A DNA stretch of 42,764 nucleotides from Clostridiales bacterium (lineage in GTDB: Bacteria > Bacillota > Clostridia > Saccharofermentanales > Saccharofermentanaceae): assembly GCA_017545245.1 (NCBI GenBank), contig JAFWPB010000027.1, forward strand, positions 1 through 42,764. Reading direction: 5' to 3'. Each line of letters starts with the position of its first letter. Positions within the stretch are counted from its first letter, which is position 1. Shown here in pieces: positions 32,272 through 39,962 of the stretch. A program made the position numbers and the translations under genes. The notes below the pieces were generated by a model. The model saw nothing but the letters and a program-made list of their open reading frames with translations. It searched no databases and was not told where the DNA came from.

Positions 32272-32697
32272 TTAGAAAAGCTCTACTGCCTTACCTTCTG
32301 CATCGAAGATCTTCTTCTCGTTAGCAACTACATAAACAACGCCACCGAGCTTTGCAGCCTTCTTCTCGATATCCTTGTAAGCGATCTGCTGACCATCAAA
32401 CTCGAAAACGATCTTCTCAAGCTTCTTAGCAGCAGCCTTCTTAGCCGGAGCCTTCTTAGCAGCTGGCTTCTTAGCAGCAGCCTTCTTTGCAGGAGCAGCT
32501 TTCTTAGCAGCCGGAGCAGCCTTCTTAGCCGGAGCAGCTTTCTTAGCAGCTGGCTTCTTAGCAGCAGCCTTCTTAGCCGGAGCCTTCTTTGCAGCTACCT
32601 TCTTAACTTCTTCTTTCTTTGCTTCAGCAACAACTGGCTTAACCTCTGCAACAGCCTCTACTTTAGCAACTTCCTTTTTCTCATTTGCCTTAACCAT
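32272..32697 (-). CDS. Histone H1-like Lys/Ala-repeat protein with DUF6465-type C-terminus
   Basis: 141 residues. The N-terminal ~90 residues are built of AAKKxAxKK repeats, strongly basic and like the tail of histone H1, so nucleic acid binding is likely (inference). The last ~50 residues (KIVFEFDGQQIAYKDIEKKAAKLGGVVYVVANEKKIFDAEGKAVELF) form a small conserved domain that I recognise from DUF6465 proteins of Lachnospiraceae. GGAGG precedes the ATG, and a terminator follows, so this is a single-gene unit. The repeat DNA could expand or contract. Confidence 0.8.
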   Translation of the reverse strand: MVKANEKKEVAKVEAVAEVKPVVAEAKKEEVKKVAAKKAPAKKAAAKKPAAKKAAPAKKAAPAAKKAAPAKKAAAKKPAAKKAPAKKAAAKKLEKIVFEFDGQQIAYKDIEKKAAKLGGVVYVVANEKKIFDAEGKAVELF

Positions 32698-32875
32698 ATC
32701 TCATGTCCTCCATTAATGTTATTGATAATATAATCAAGCAACCTATTGTGTCACATCTATTCGATGTAAAAACATTATAACATATTAGAGAAAATAGTAA
32801 CTATGTACAATCTGCCGATTATTCAATATTGTTTTATCTCATTTGTAACATATTTTGAACTAGAAATACACGTTA

Positions 32876-33451
32876 TTATTCACGAACCACTCTTTCCAGT
32901 TCAGAAGATGTCAGCACGGAAATCTTAGGATCGTAGATTTTCCGCATGGCATAAAGGTAGATCACACCGACATAATAATCTGCGATCCGCTCCGTATCAC
33001 CCTTAACAAACACACCCTTTTTCTGGCCCTGTGAGATGATCTGTCTGATCGTTAAAATAAATGGATCCTGCTCATCTTTTTCACCATGCATCCGCTTATA
33101 AAATGCAAGATAAAAATATGCACAGTACAGATCATTTTCAGAAAGATTCTTTACTATAAAATCAGATACATAACGAAGCTTTCTGATCGGTGGCAGATCG
33201 CCGGAGTTAATCTTCTCTAACTCTTCTGTTCCGATATTATTCATAGCTGCTTTCTGCACTTCTGAAAACAGTTCTTCTTTTGAATCAAAATAACTGTAGA
33301 TCGATCCTTGTGCAATCCCGATCGTTTTTGCAAGATCTCCGATCTTTGTTCCTTCTAATCCGTTCTTTGCAAAATACATAATGGAATGATCCAGGATCTT
33401 CTTCTTTGACTCCTCACGGATCTTCTCACATTGCTCTCTTGATTTCGGCAT
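32876..33451 (-). CDS. TetR-family transcriptional regulator
   Basis: 191 residues. The N-terminal TetR helix-turn-helix is clear (SKKKILDHSIMYFAKNGLEGTKIGDLAKTIGIAQGSIYSYFDSKEELF). The remaining helical part is the usual ligand-binding and dimer domain. GGGGAG precedes ATG 33451. It is a single gene; no efflux or enzyme target is adjacent except the HIRAN operon ending upstream. Confidence 0.93.
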   Translation of the reverse strand: MPKSREQCEKIREESKKKILDHSIMYFAKNGLEGTKIGDLAKTIGIAQGSIYSYFDSKEELFSEVQKAAMNNIGTEELEKINSGDLPPIRKLRYVSDFIVKNLSENDLYCAYFYLAFYKRMHGEKDEQDPFILTIRQIISQGQKKGVFVKGDTERIADYYVGVIYLYAMRKIYDPKISVLTSSELERVVRE

Positions 33452-33481
33452 TTCCTACTCCCCCTCACCTTATTCTGAAGT

Positions 33482-33667
33482 TCAGTTATTCGTTACCATA
33501 TCATTTTGGGAACCACCGCAATCGTCAGCAACCGCAGCGTTCTTTCTTTGACTGAATGATTGTTCATTTTCAGAATAACACTCTGTTCCCAGAAAGGCAA
33601 GAGCAACAAAGATCGCCAAGAAGAGGACACATTTCTTGACGATCTTTGCTATAGTGAAATTAGACAT
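33482..33667 (-). CDS. Possible small secreted protein (61 residues)
   Basis: Begins MSNFTIAKIVKKCVLFLAIFVALAFL-like, a signal or membrane segment of residues ~9-27, followed by a polar tail. The start overlaps the stop of the HIRAN gene by 8 nt, so coupling is possible, but there is no ribosome site. A 15-bp hairpin (33608-33647) lies inside the frame and could equally be the operon terminator, which weakens the call. Confidence 0.4.
   Translation of the reverse strand: MSNFTIAKIVKKCVLFLAIFVALAFLGTECYSENEQSFSQRKNAAVADDCGGSQNDMVTNN
33608..33647. repeat. 15-bp inverted repeat after the HIRAN gene
   Basis: AAAGATCGCCAAGAA / TTCTTGACGATCTTT with one mismatch and a 10-nt loop. It lies 13 nt after the HIRAN stop. 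There is no long T-run, so it is either a weak terminator, a processing site, or part of the small ORF's coding sequence. Confidence 0.6.
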
Positions 33668-34055
33668 CTACAAGATAAATGCCTATGGAGATTTTCGAAA
33701 AATCATGTCTCTTCTCGATGGATCGGATTCTTGCCCGGAGCATCTTTCCTGCATCCATCAAGCGTGCAAAAATGATGTTATCTTTCTCGGGAACATAACC
33801 AATCTTGACTCTCTTTTCTGTCATGATCCGGATCGCGTTCGAATCAAATTTATTCTGTTCTCTTTCAAGAAAAAGCATCTCTCCTTCTTGTAACGTATCT
33901 AACACTTCCGGTGAATCCAGATGTGTCGTTCCGGCAACAAAAGAATCAAAAAGATGGATCTCTTTGATCAATGGTTGAAGGACACTTCCCAGTTCATCCT
34001 GAGCCACGATTCTCTTCAATTCATTTTTCTCGATTTTACTCAATCCGCTATCCAT
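33660..34055 (-). CDS. HIRAN-domain protein
   Basis: 131 residues. After a ~35-residue lead the HIRAN domain runs from DSFVAGTTHLDSPEVLDTL through LEREQNKFDSNAIRIMT to IGYVPEKDNIIFARLMDAGKML. HIRAN domains bind single-stranded or 3'-ended DNA in RAD5-type helicases, but stand-alone bacterial versions have no settled role. Its start overlaps the upstream J-domain gene by 16 nt, so they are co-translated. Confidence 0.85.
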   Translation of the reverse strand: MDSGLSKIEKNELKRIVAQDELGSVLQPLIKEIHLFDSFVAGTTHLDSPEVLDTLQEGEMLFLEREQNKFDSNAIRIMTEKRVKIGYVPEKDNIIFARLMDAGKMLRARIRSIEKRHDFSKISIGIYLVDV

Positions 34056-34831
34056 GTTATCGTCACATCTCCTTCCGATATAAATGTGTGAAGGATCGCT
34101 TCCAGTTCTTCCCGATAATGTTGATAATTATCCGACTCTTCTTTCAGACTCTTATGCTTCTCTTCAACCAGTTCATCATTCATTAGAAGCACACTGTATT
34201 GATACGGATCCGTGTTCAGGATCTCATTGATTTCTTCTCTCACTTTCAGTATTTTTCCAGGAAGATCTTCGATCTCAAAATCTTCCTCGTCTCCATGACC
34301 AAGCTCTTCAAGTCGATGCATGACCAGCACTTCGATCTCATCAAGAGTAACTGCATCATTCATGTGATAGGCTTCCTTCGCACGGTTCCAAAGATCCATC
34401 AATTCTGCATCTTCTATCGTAAAAGGATGAAGGTCTGGATGGAGCCTCTTTGCGATCCTTCTGTATTTCTTCTTTGCTTCCAAAGCCATATGTCGAGGCG
34501 AACAGCCGGCGTTCTTCGCGTCGGTTACCGCACCCATGAGTGCTTGAAGTTTCTCATAATACTCCTTCATTTCCAAAGAGAGATATTCATCCATCTTTAT
34601 CATGTCGATCACTCGTCCGTGATTCCTTGCCGTCTGACAGAAATGAATTTTCTTTTTCAGCTCGATGCATCTAACTTTCTCTTCAAAAAGTTGGTACATC
34701 TCCTCACCAAATTCACGAAGATAATCGTCTTCGTAAATCAGCGCTTCCTTCCGAAGCTGATCTCGTCTCGCAAGAAGTTCAATATAATGATCCCGCATAC
34801 TGTTGTCATTTATGTTAAAAACTTCATCCAT
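34040..34831 (-). CDS. Coiled-coil protein with degenerate J domain
   Basis: 263 residues, mostly charged helices. A J-domain-like hairpin is seen at about residues 115-160: ALEAKKKYRRIAKRLHPDLHPF...LMDLWNRAKEAYHMND, with the HPD tripeptide that stimulates DnaK in true J proteins. Flanking coiled coils (20-60 and 190-250) suggest assembly. It starts directly at the end of the Sel1 gene and overlaps the HIRAN gene, so the three are one operon. Confidence 0.75.
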   Translation of the reverse strand: MDEVFNINDNSMRDHYIELLARRDQLRKEALIYEDDYLREFGEEMYQLFEEKVRCIELKKKIHFCQTARNHGRVIDMIKMDEYLSLEMKEYYEKLQALMGAVTDAKNAGCSPRHMALEAKKKYRRIAKRLHPDLHPFTIEDAELMDLWNRAKEAYHMNDAVTLDEIEVLVMHRLEELGHGDEEDFEIEDLPGKILKVREEINEILNTDPYQYSVLLMNDELVEEKHKSLKEESDNYQHYREELEAILHTFISEGDVTITWIAD

Positions 34832-35710
34832 CTATTCCACCTCAAATCCGTAAAGCATGCCGTTGATCTTCGTGAGCGGTATTCCCTTGATCATTGCTTT
34901 CGACATGAAATCCGATACATTTCTGTACCAGTTTTCTCCGAACTGGATCACGCATTCATCCGCTTCCATCTGTGCCTTGATCGAGTACTCGTTCTGCTCA
35001 TAATAGAAGATCACTTCACAGGGTTTCTTCAGCACATAGTACAGATCGAAGAAATCGAAATCCATCGGATCAAATTCAATCAATACATAAAGATCATTCA
35101 CAAGCCAGTTCATGATATTCAGATTTCCGAAAAACGCATTGTACGAGATCCGCTGTGCAAGGAAATCTTTCGCACCAAGATAAAGATCGATCGCTTCTTT
35201 CTTCTTACCCTGCTTGACCCGGATCTTCGCAAGACGGGTAAAGATCTCCGGAACCGGCGCGCCAAGATTCGTCACATGCTTTACCTTCGGATACAACGAT
35301 TCAATGATCGCTTCGTACTTCGATTCATCTTTCTCCACGTAATATCCGTTCTTATACATATCCGCGATCTTATAAGAAGCAACGATGTTTCCCTTCTTCA
35401 TGCACTTAGAAAAGTATTCAAAAGCTTTCTTATAATCCTTCTCACCTGTTCGTCCGTAATACCAGATATATCCCAGACACTCCCACGCCACATCATAATC
35501 ATATGCTGCTGCCATCTCATAGTATTTGAGTGCCAGATCAAAATTCCGAAGCTCATAATAATATCCGCCGAGCTCCATCATATCCGATGGTCTCTTCTCC
35601 TCTTCAATCAAAAATCCCAGCGCCTCGGTATACACAAACTGGTCATCCTCGGACGGATTTGCCTTTCTGTAGAAACGCTCCACTATTTTTCTCGCCTGAA
35701 TCTTATCCAT
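34832..35710 (-). CDS. Sel1/TPR-repeat protein
   Basis: 292 residues from ATG 35710, where GGAGG lies 8 nt upstream. Sel1-like repeats fill the middle: MMELGGYYYELRNFDLALKYYEMAAAYDYDVAWECLGYIWYYGRTGEKDYKKAFEYFSKCMKKGNIVASYKIADMYKNGYY. The C-terminal ~120 residues are a different alpha/beta part with FFDLYYVLKKPCEVIFYYEQ. Sel1 repeats mediate protein contacts. Being first in an operon with J-domain and HIRAN proteins suggests a complex, but of unknown purpose. Confidence 0.8.
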   Translation of the reverse strand: MDKIQARKIVERFYRKANPSEDDQFVYTEALGFLIEEEKRPSDMMELGGYYYELRNFDLALKYYEMAAAYDYDVAWECLGYIWYYGRTGEKDYKKAFEYFSKCMKKGNIVASYKIADMYKNGYYVEKDESKYEAIIESLYPKVKHVTNLGAPVPEIFTRLAKIRVKQGKKKEAIDLYLGAKDFLAQRISYNAFFGNLNIMNWLVNDLYVLIEFDPMDFDFFDLYYVLKKPCEVIFYYEQNEYSIKAQMEADECVIQFGENWYRNVSDFMSKAMIKGIPLTKINGMLYGFEVE

Positions 35711-36024
35711 TATCATGTCCTCCGTCGTAAACTCGTATATCTGACTCAAACTAAAAAGTTCAGTGTTAGTTTTTCACTCTAGGTTTATCGTTGACCCAAT
35801 TATCTCTCAGATATTGTCCCAAAAAGCGGTCTGCATCGAGACTTTTTGAACCGTACTATTTGAAAAGCAGTGCTTTTGAAGCATTTGAAAACATAGTAAA
35901 GAAAACTCTTTAGCAAATCTTTACCATCTTTTGACGATGTATTTAACCTTTCCTATTAAGATGAAAACATCAACAACAAAGATGACACGCGGGCGCGTCT
36001 CACGTGCTAATAGGAGAATACAAC
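35711..36024. other. Divergent intergenic region
   Basis: 314 nt with no supported gene. It contains a hairpin-prone stretch near 35824-35846 (AAAAAG...CTTTTT), a copy of the repeated motif (AAAAGCAGTGCTTTT, 35863-35877), and the promoter of the 36025 gene. Confidence 0.6.
35931..35959 (+). promoter_or_regulatory. Promoter of the 36025 small membrane gene
   Basis: TTGACG (35931-35936), 17-nt spacer, TATTAA (35954-35959). The start codon at 36025 gives a leader of about 60 nt. Confidence 0.75.
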
Positions 36025-36213
36025 ATGGAAAACAGCCGACTCATGAAATTCATTTTTGCACTTTTTACTGCATGTCTGGTCGTTTCCGCCGCCGCTTTTA
36101 ATATCGAACGGATCTTGATCTCAAGTATCTTTTTCGTCGGCGCGCTGATCTGCGCTTTTATCATGGTTTTCTCATACAAGAGAGTCGACGTGCAGAAGCA
36201 TACCAAGAAATAA
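36025..36213 (+). CDS. Small membrane protein, two helices
   Basis: 62 residues from ATG 36025 with TAGGAG 8-9 nt upstream. Two hydrophobic segments (FIFALFTACLVVSAAAF and ILISSIFFVGALICAFIMVF) joined by a short charged turn, and a basic C-terminus (KRVDVQKHTKK). A promoter and a terminator (36244-36275) bracket it, so it is an independent gene. Function unknown. Confidence 0.75.
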   Translation: MENSRLMKFIFALFTACLVVSAAAFNIERILISSIFFVGALICAFIMVFSYKRVDVQKHTKK

Positions 36214-36243
36214 CCCCCCTAAATTCATAATACTCCCTGACTT

Positions 36244-36275
36244 ATGGCCCGGCTACCCACCGGGTCATTTGTTTT
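36244..36275 (+). terminator. Terminator of the small membrane gene
   Basis: 9-bp stem ATGGCCCGG / CCGGGTCAT (one G.T pair), 7-nt loop CTACCCA, then TTGTTTT. Confidence 0.85.
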
Positions 36276-36407
36276 CCGGAAACGAGATTCCGGTCATGAT
36301 ATTTGCATCCGCCAATATAAATACTCATTCGTAATTGCAACCTGGACAGATTTATCCATGAGCCTTGCAGACATACAATATATCCAATGAAAGGATTGGT
36401 AATTGAA

Positions 36408-37052
36408 ATGATGAGATGCCCGAATTGTGGTGCCGTTTTGATCTACAATAATGAAAAGAGAATCTATGTATGTGAGTACTGTGGTTACAACGAAGTTGTA
36501 CTTGAAAAAATCGTTTATCAGCCAGTCGTACAGGCTCCGAAATATAACTACAATCTTCTGATCTCCAACAGAGCGACCGCACCGATTGCGAAGATCCGTT
36601 TTACGATTGCCGACTCGAACATTTCAAGAGCACTCGACAAGAATGAAACCACAGCCTTTCTTCTGGCTCCGGGTCCGCACAGAGTTTCTTTCCGCTGTGG
36701 AAAGTACAACAGAACTTTTGTCATCGTTGCGCTTGATAATGCAGATCCGGTAAAGATCCTCTACAACGGTGGCGGAACCAATTTTGAGATCATTCAGCCG
36801 TATGCCGGTGAAGAGTACAAAGATCTGAAGGATGGTATGTTTCCAGCCGAAACAAGCGTGCTTTCGATCATTTCCTTCGCACTCACCTTCACGTTTCTCT
36901 TCTCACTTTGGGGCGTGATCCTGGGCCTGGCGGACATGAGCAATGCTTCCAGAAACGGAGTGAAGAACAGCAGCCTGTCTGCCGCCTCTGTCGCTATCGG
37001 AAGTGTTTTCACAATGATGGGTTGGATAATCTATACTGTCGTTTCAAGATAA
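36408..37052 (+). CDS. Zinc-ribbon membrane protein (TFIIB-like ribbon plus two helices)
   Basis: 214 residues from ATG 36408 (AAAGGA upstream; ATG 36387 is possible but has no ribosome site). The zinc ribbon CPNCG...CEYCG covers residues 3-25. A beta-rich domain follows (NRATAPIAKIRFTIADSNIS...GPHRVSFRCGKYNRTF), then two C-terminal membrane helices joined by DMSNASRNGVKNSSLS, resembling DUF4190. Its stop is 21 nt before the leader motif of the hairpin array, so the array may be its 3' untranslated region. Confidence 0.75.
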   Translation: MMRCPNCGAVLIYNNEKRIYVCEYCGYNEVVLEKIVYQPVVQAPKYNYNLLISNRATAPIAKIRFTIADSNISRALDKNETTAFLLAPGPHRVSFRCGKYNRTFVIVALDNADPVKILYNGGGTNFEIIQPYAGEEYKDLKDGMFPAETSVLSIISFALTFTFLFSLWGVILGLADMSNASRNGVKNSSLSAASVAIGSVFTMMGWIIYTVVSR

Positions 37053-37074
37053 AGATCATACGACCAGTAATGTA

Positions 37075-37089
37075 CAAGTGCTTTTCGAG
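37075..37089 (+). promoter_or_regulatory. Leader motif CAAGTGCTTTTCGAG of array 1
   Basis: This 15-mer occurs only twice in the window, here and at 42499-42513, each time just upstream of a hairpin array. Here it occupies the position of the first unit: the missing left arm would be at 37073-37079 and the 15-nt loop at 37080-37094. Confidence 0.7.
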
Positions 37090-37094
37090 GATAT

Positions 37095-37479
37095 GTGGGA
37101 CTAAACAAGTTCGGAAGGGATTGATGGTCCCATCGTTTTGCACGTCGAATGGGACCAGATCGAGCGGTAATGTTGGAAGAGTCCCACAGATTTCCTTGCT
37201 CGGTGGGACCTGATCGTACAGTATGTATGAAATAATCCCACTGTTTTGCTTGTTCGGTGGGACTAGATTTGGTAACGTAGGCTGTGTGGTCCCATCTTTC
37301 CGTCTTACGGATGGGATCAAATTGATTGAATGAGCCGGCATGGTCCCATTCGTGGCTTATATTAGTGGGATCATATTGAGCAAACGAAGCAGCATGGTCC
37401 CAGTTTGGCTCTTGTCTGATGGGACTATATCATCCACAGCTACTGGTTTAGTCCCACTTTGCGCACTAAAGTGTAAAAA
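37095..37479 (+). repeat. 54-nt-period array of 7-nt inverted arms (array 1)
   Basis: Seven left arms GTCCCAN start at 37127, 37181, 37235, 37289, 37343, 37397 and 37451. Right arms NTGGGAC start at 37095, 37149, 37203, 37257, 37311, 37365 and 37419. So every unit is arm 7, loop 15, arm 7, spacer 25, with no indel. Loops and spacers are unique, apart from weak YANAT at spacer starts and ATG near their ends. The seventh arm base changes in pairs (T-A in units 1 and 4, C-G in 2 and 3), and units 4 and 5 use G.U pairs if read as plus-strand RNA. The last right arm is decayed. Confidence 0.9.
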
Positions 37480-37482
37480 GCT

Positions 37483-37515
37483 AAAAGCTCCTGGCTTTCA
37501 AACCAGGAGCTTTTT
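37483..37515 (+). terminator. Strong terminator after array 1
   Basis: 12-bp stem AAAAGCTCCTGG / CCAGGAGCTTTT, 8-nt loop, T5 tail. It ends plus-strand transcription through the array and, by symmetry, also the minus-strand SPFH gene. Confidence 0.9.
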
Positions 37516-37533
37516 CAATCAATCTGTTCGTCC

Positions 37534-38964
37534 TTATTGTCCTGCGTATGGTGTTCCGCAGTCTGGGCAGAATCTGGAAGTGATTGGATTCTTTCCACAA
37601 TTCGGGCATGCCCACGGTGCAACGGACAAGGAAGCTGGAGCAGCTGGAGCCGGAACACTCGCCGGGTCACCAGCCGGAGCAGCTGGTGCGCCAGGGACCG
37701 TTGGAGCGGTTGCTGCTGCCGCCGCTGTGACAGCAGCCATAGCTGCGGCCTGATCTGCCGGAGTTGCCGGCGCGGCGGCGGGATTTCCTGCAGCCGGAGC
37801 AGTTCCTGTATTTCCGGAGATCACATTTCCGAAGCCCTGGCCAACCTGGGCAGACTGACCCATGATCGGATTAAGCGCATCTTTTGTCATATTGATCACG
37901 CCGCCCATGGCACCAAGTGCAACACCAAGTCCGGCAACTTCTCCGATACCACCTGCAGCACCCGATCCGGATCCGCCGGTAATACCATTCTGCATGGCTT
38001 CCATACCGACTTTTCTCGCGGTCTCGTCCTGATAGGAGTAGCCCTTCATCTTCATCTCGTTTGCTTCTGCCTCAGCCTGCATCTGGTATGCCGCTGCCTG
38101 TGCTTTTGCCTTGATGAGAAGAGCGTCTGCTTCTCCCTGGGCACTGACCATCTTTAACTGCGCTTCTGTCTGCGCTTCGACGATCTTTCTGCCCTGTGCC
38201 GCTTCTGCCTCAGCACGTCTCACTTCTTCTTCACGTACTTTCAAAGTACGGTCAGCGAACTGCTGTTTCAGACGCATGAAATTCGGATCGTCATCCGGAG
38301 TCATAACTGTCGTTACGTAGAATTCCGGCATGATCAGGCCGTACTCGTCCAGATCCTCATTGATCACGTTCTTGAGGTGCTCAGACAAAACATCGAGATA
38401 GGCATCGATCTCAAGGATATTGATGTTCTGCTCCTTGATCACGCGGGCCATTTGAGACTTCACGCGGTTAATGACCAGTGCTCTGAATTTACTCGTTCCA
38501 TAGGAGAGTCCCTCTCCTGCAATTTGTTCCTGGAGAAGTCCTTCTGTCGTACCGACGATCTTTACGATCAGCTTTTTGGAATCGTTGACGCGGATGTTAA
38601 AGTTACCGCTTGCACCGATCTCCACATGCAGACCGGAAGCAGGATCGAAGAGACGAACCTTGCTGTCGGTACCCCAGCGGATACCCATAAGGGTCGCCAT
38701 ATTGATGAAGTATACCTCGGCATGGAAAACGTTCTCGCCACCGGTACCCAGCTTCATCAGATCACGAAGAAGCGGAATGTTGTACGTCGACAACGTATGT
38801 CTGCCCGCCGTGAAAAGGTCAAGTGCTTTTCCGTCCTTAAGGAAAAGCGCTTCCTGCGATTCATGGACGATCAGCTGTGAGCCAAAAGTAAAGTCCTCTT
38901 TGGGGTGCTTATGCGCAATGACCTCACTACTACCTTCGTACTTGATTACACTAATTAATTCCAT
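37534..38964 (-). CDS. SPFH-domain (virion core/YdjI-like) protein with C-terminal zinc ribbon
   Basis: 476 residues. The SPFH/band-7 domain spans about 1-240 (EALFLKDGKALDLFTAGRHTLSTYNIPLL..., FINMATLMGIRWGTDS, LKNVINEDLDEYGLIMPEFYVTTVMTP). A long coiled coil (QQFADRTLKVREEEVRRAEAEAAQGRKIVEAQTEAQ) and a Gly/Ala/Pro-rich linker follow, and the last 25 residues form a ribbon CPNCG...CPDCG. AAAGGAG precedes ATG 38964, and the start overlaps the upstream zinc-ribbon gene by 14 nt. Such proteins form membrane-associated oligomers; YdjI-like ones act in membrane stress in Bacillus. Confidence 0.88.
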   Translation of the reverse strand: MELISVIKYEGSSEVIAHKHPKEDFTFGSQLIVHESQEALFLKDGKALDLFTAGRHTLSTYNIPLLRDLMKLGTGGENVFHAEVYFINMATLMGIRWGTDSKVRLFDPASGLHVEIGASGNFNIRVNDSKKLIVKIVGTTEGLLQEQIAGEGLSYGTSKFRALVINRVKSQMARVIKEQNINILEIDAYLDVLSEHLKNVINEDLDEYGLIMPEFYVTTVMTPDDDPNFMRLKQQFADRTLKVREEEVRRAEAEAAQGRKIVEAQTEAQLKMVSAQGEADALLIKAKAQAAAYQMQAEAEANEMKMKGYSYQDETARKVGMEAMQNGITGGSGSGAAGGIGEVAGLGVALGAMGGVINMTKDALNPIMGQSAQVGQGFGNVISGNTGTAPAAGNPAAAPATPADQAAAMAAVTAAAAATAPTVPGAPAAPAGDPASVPAPAAPASLSVAPWACPNCGKNPITSRFCPDCGTPYAGQ

Positions 38965-39769
38965 TTGGTTTCTCCTTTCCTACCATGACTCCTATAAAAA
39001 CTACTACCGCTATTGGTGCACCTATGGCAATGGTTGCCGCAGATTTAATGTCCATATGCATGCCGTATGCGAGGATCAGGAATATGATCAAAGGAACGGC
39101 ACAAAGGAATGAAAGTATTTCGACCACCACCGCCAGATTCCGCTCCAGGTAGACAGCGTATGCCAGTCCTGCCGAGAGCACGAGGAATATCGGTATTAAG
39201 CCGAGGATCGGGACGCCGACCTTCTCTTTCAGGAATATGCAGAGGATCGCAGGAAGGACCATGCTGATGGCGATCGCCAGAGGGATACGCTTCTTGCGCT
39301 CAATGACCAGCTGCGCCTGACACTGCTCGATCAGTTCATTGGAATCGAGGAAACCCGGAATGGTCTTAAAATCTTCCATGGCTCTCTTATATGCTTTTCT
39401 ATCAAAATTATCTTTCGCCTTCGCGTAGGTCTTGACCTTCTCGCACCGTTCCTGGCCTTCTTTGCAGGCGCGCATGAGATCGGATCCGATTGCATCGGTA
39501 TATAGGACACACTCCGAAGAAGCCGTCTGATACATGAGCTTAGCCTGCATGGCTGTCGTTGCATCCGGCTTGCCATCCAGAAGTTCTTTTGCCTTATTGA
39601 TTTTTTCGATCGTACGCGTGTATTTGCTGTAATTCGGAATAAGAGATTCCAGTGACCATCTGTTTCCACAGTTGGCACATACACAGGCACCTGCGAGATA
39701 ATCATTTACGAGATCACCGCCACAGATCTTACACTTTAACGAAACAGGTGTCGCCATTGCTTCCGCCAA
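38951..39769 (-). CDS. Zinc-ribbon membrane protein upstream of the SPFH gene
   Basis: About 272 residues. A start at TTG 39769 is chosen because GGAGGG lies 10 nt upstream; ATG 39757 is the alternative. An N-terminal ribbon CKICG...CANCG is followed by a helical part (residues ~45-150, KAKELLDGKPDATTAMQAKLMYQTA) and four hydrophobic segments grouped as pairs toward the C-terminus. It overlaps the SPFH gene, so the two probably work together, perhaps as in the YdjH/YdjI locus of Bacillus (inference). Confidence 0.75.
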   Translation of the reverse strand: MAEAMATPVSLKCKICGGDLVNDYLAGACVCANCGNRWSLESLIPNYSKYTRTIEKINKAKELLDGKPDATTAMQAKLMYQTASSECVLYTDAIGSDLMRACKEGQERCEKVKTYAKAKDNFDRKAYKRAMEDFKTIPGFLDSNELIEQCQAQLVIERKKRIPLAIAISMVLPAILCIFLKEKVGVPILGLIPIFLVLSAGLAYAVYLERNLAVVVEILSFLCAVPLIIFLILAYGMHMDIKSAATIAIGAPIAVVVFIGVMVGKEKPNGIN

Positions 39770-39920
39770 TTTCTTATTACCCTCCAAACCGTCATGTGCC
39801 CGAAAGCCACACTCCCAGATGGGTCGCCCCTCGGGAGATCCTTATTCAGTATAGTGAATCCGAGGGCAAATTTCAATTGATGGTTGTGTACATAGGGGAA
39901 GGCATAGAGTTTTCAAATGT

Positions 39921-39926
39921 TATAAT
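39921..39926 (+). promoter_or_regulatory. -10 element of the acyltransferase gene
   Basis: Perfect TATAAT 37 nt before the GTG start at 39963. No convincing -35 is seen. Confidence 0.5.
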
Positions 39927-39962
39927 AGTTACATCTAATGTGCGCAATTGGGGGTGTTAGCG

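Larger units (their letters stand above)
37053..37533. other. Intergenic region holding hairpin array 1
   Basis: 481 nt between a zinc-ribbon gene and the convergent SPFH gene. It is filled by the leader motif (37075-37089), the 54-nt-period array (37095-37479) and a terminator (37483-37515). Reading frames through the array are interrupted on both strands. Confidence 0.7.

Noticed and set aside
34199..35782. 527-residue plus-strand frame
   Set aside because: It is the antisense shadow of the J-domain and Sel1 genes, which have ribosome sites and recognisable domains.
37095..37479. Array 1 as a CRISPR array
   Set aside because: Repeats are only 7 nt, alternate in orientation, and spacers alternate between 15 and 25 nt; no cas gene is present.
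37009..37753. Reading frames of 110 and 137 residues through array 1 with repeated V-P...G-T
   Set aside because: They follow from a 54-nt period divisible by three. Stops cut both frames inside the array, there is no ribosome site, and one of them runs antisense through the SPFH gene.
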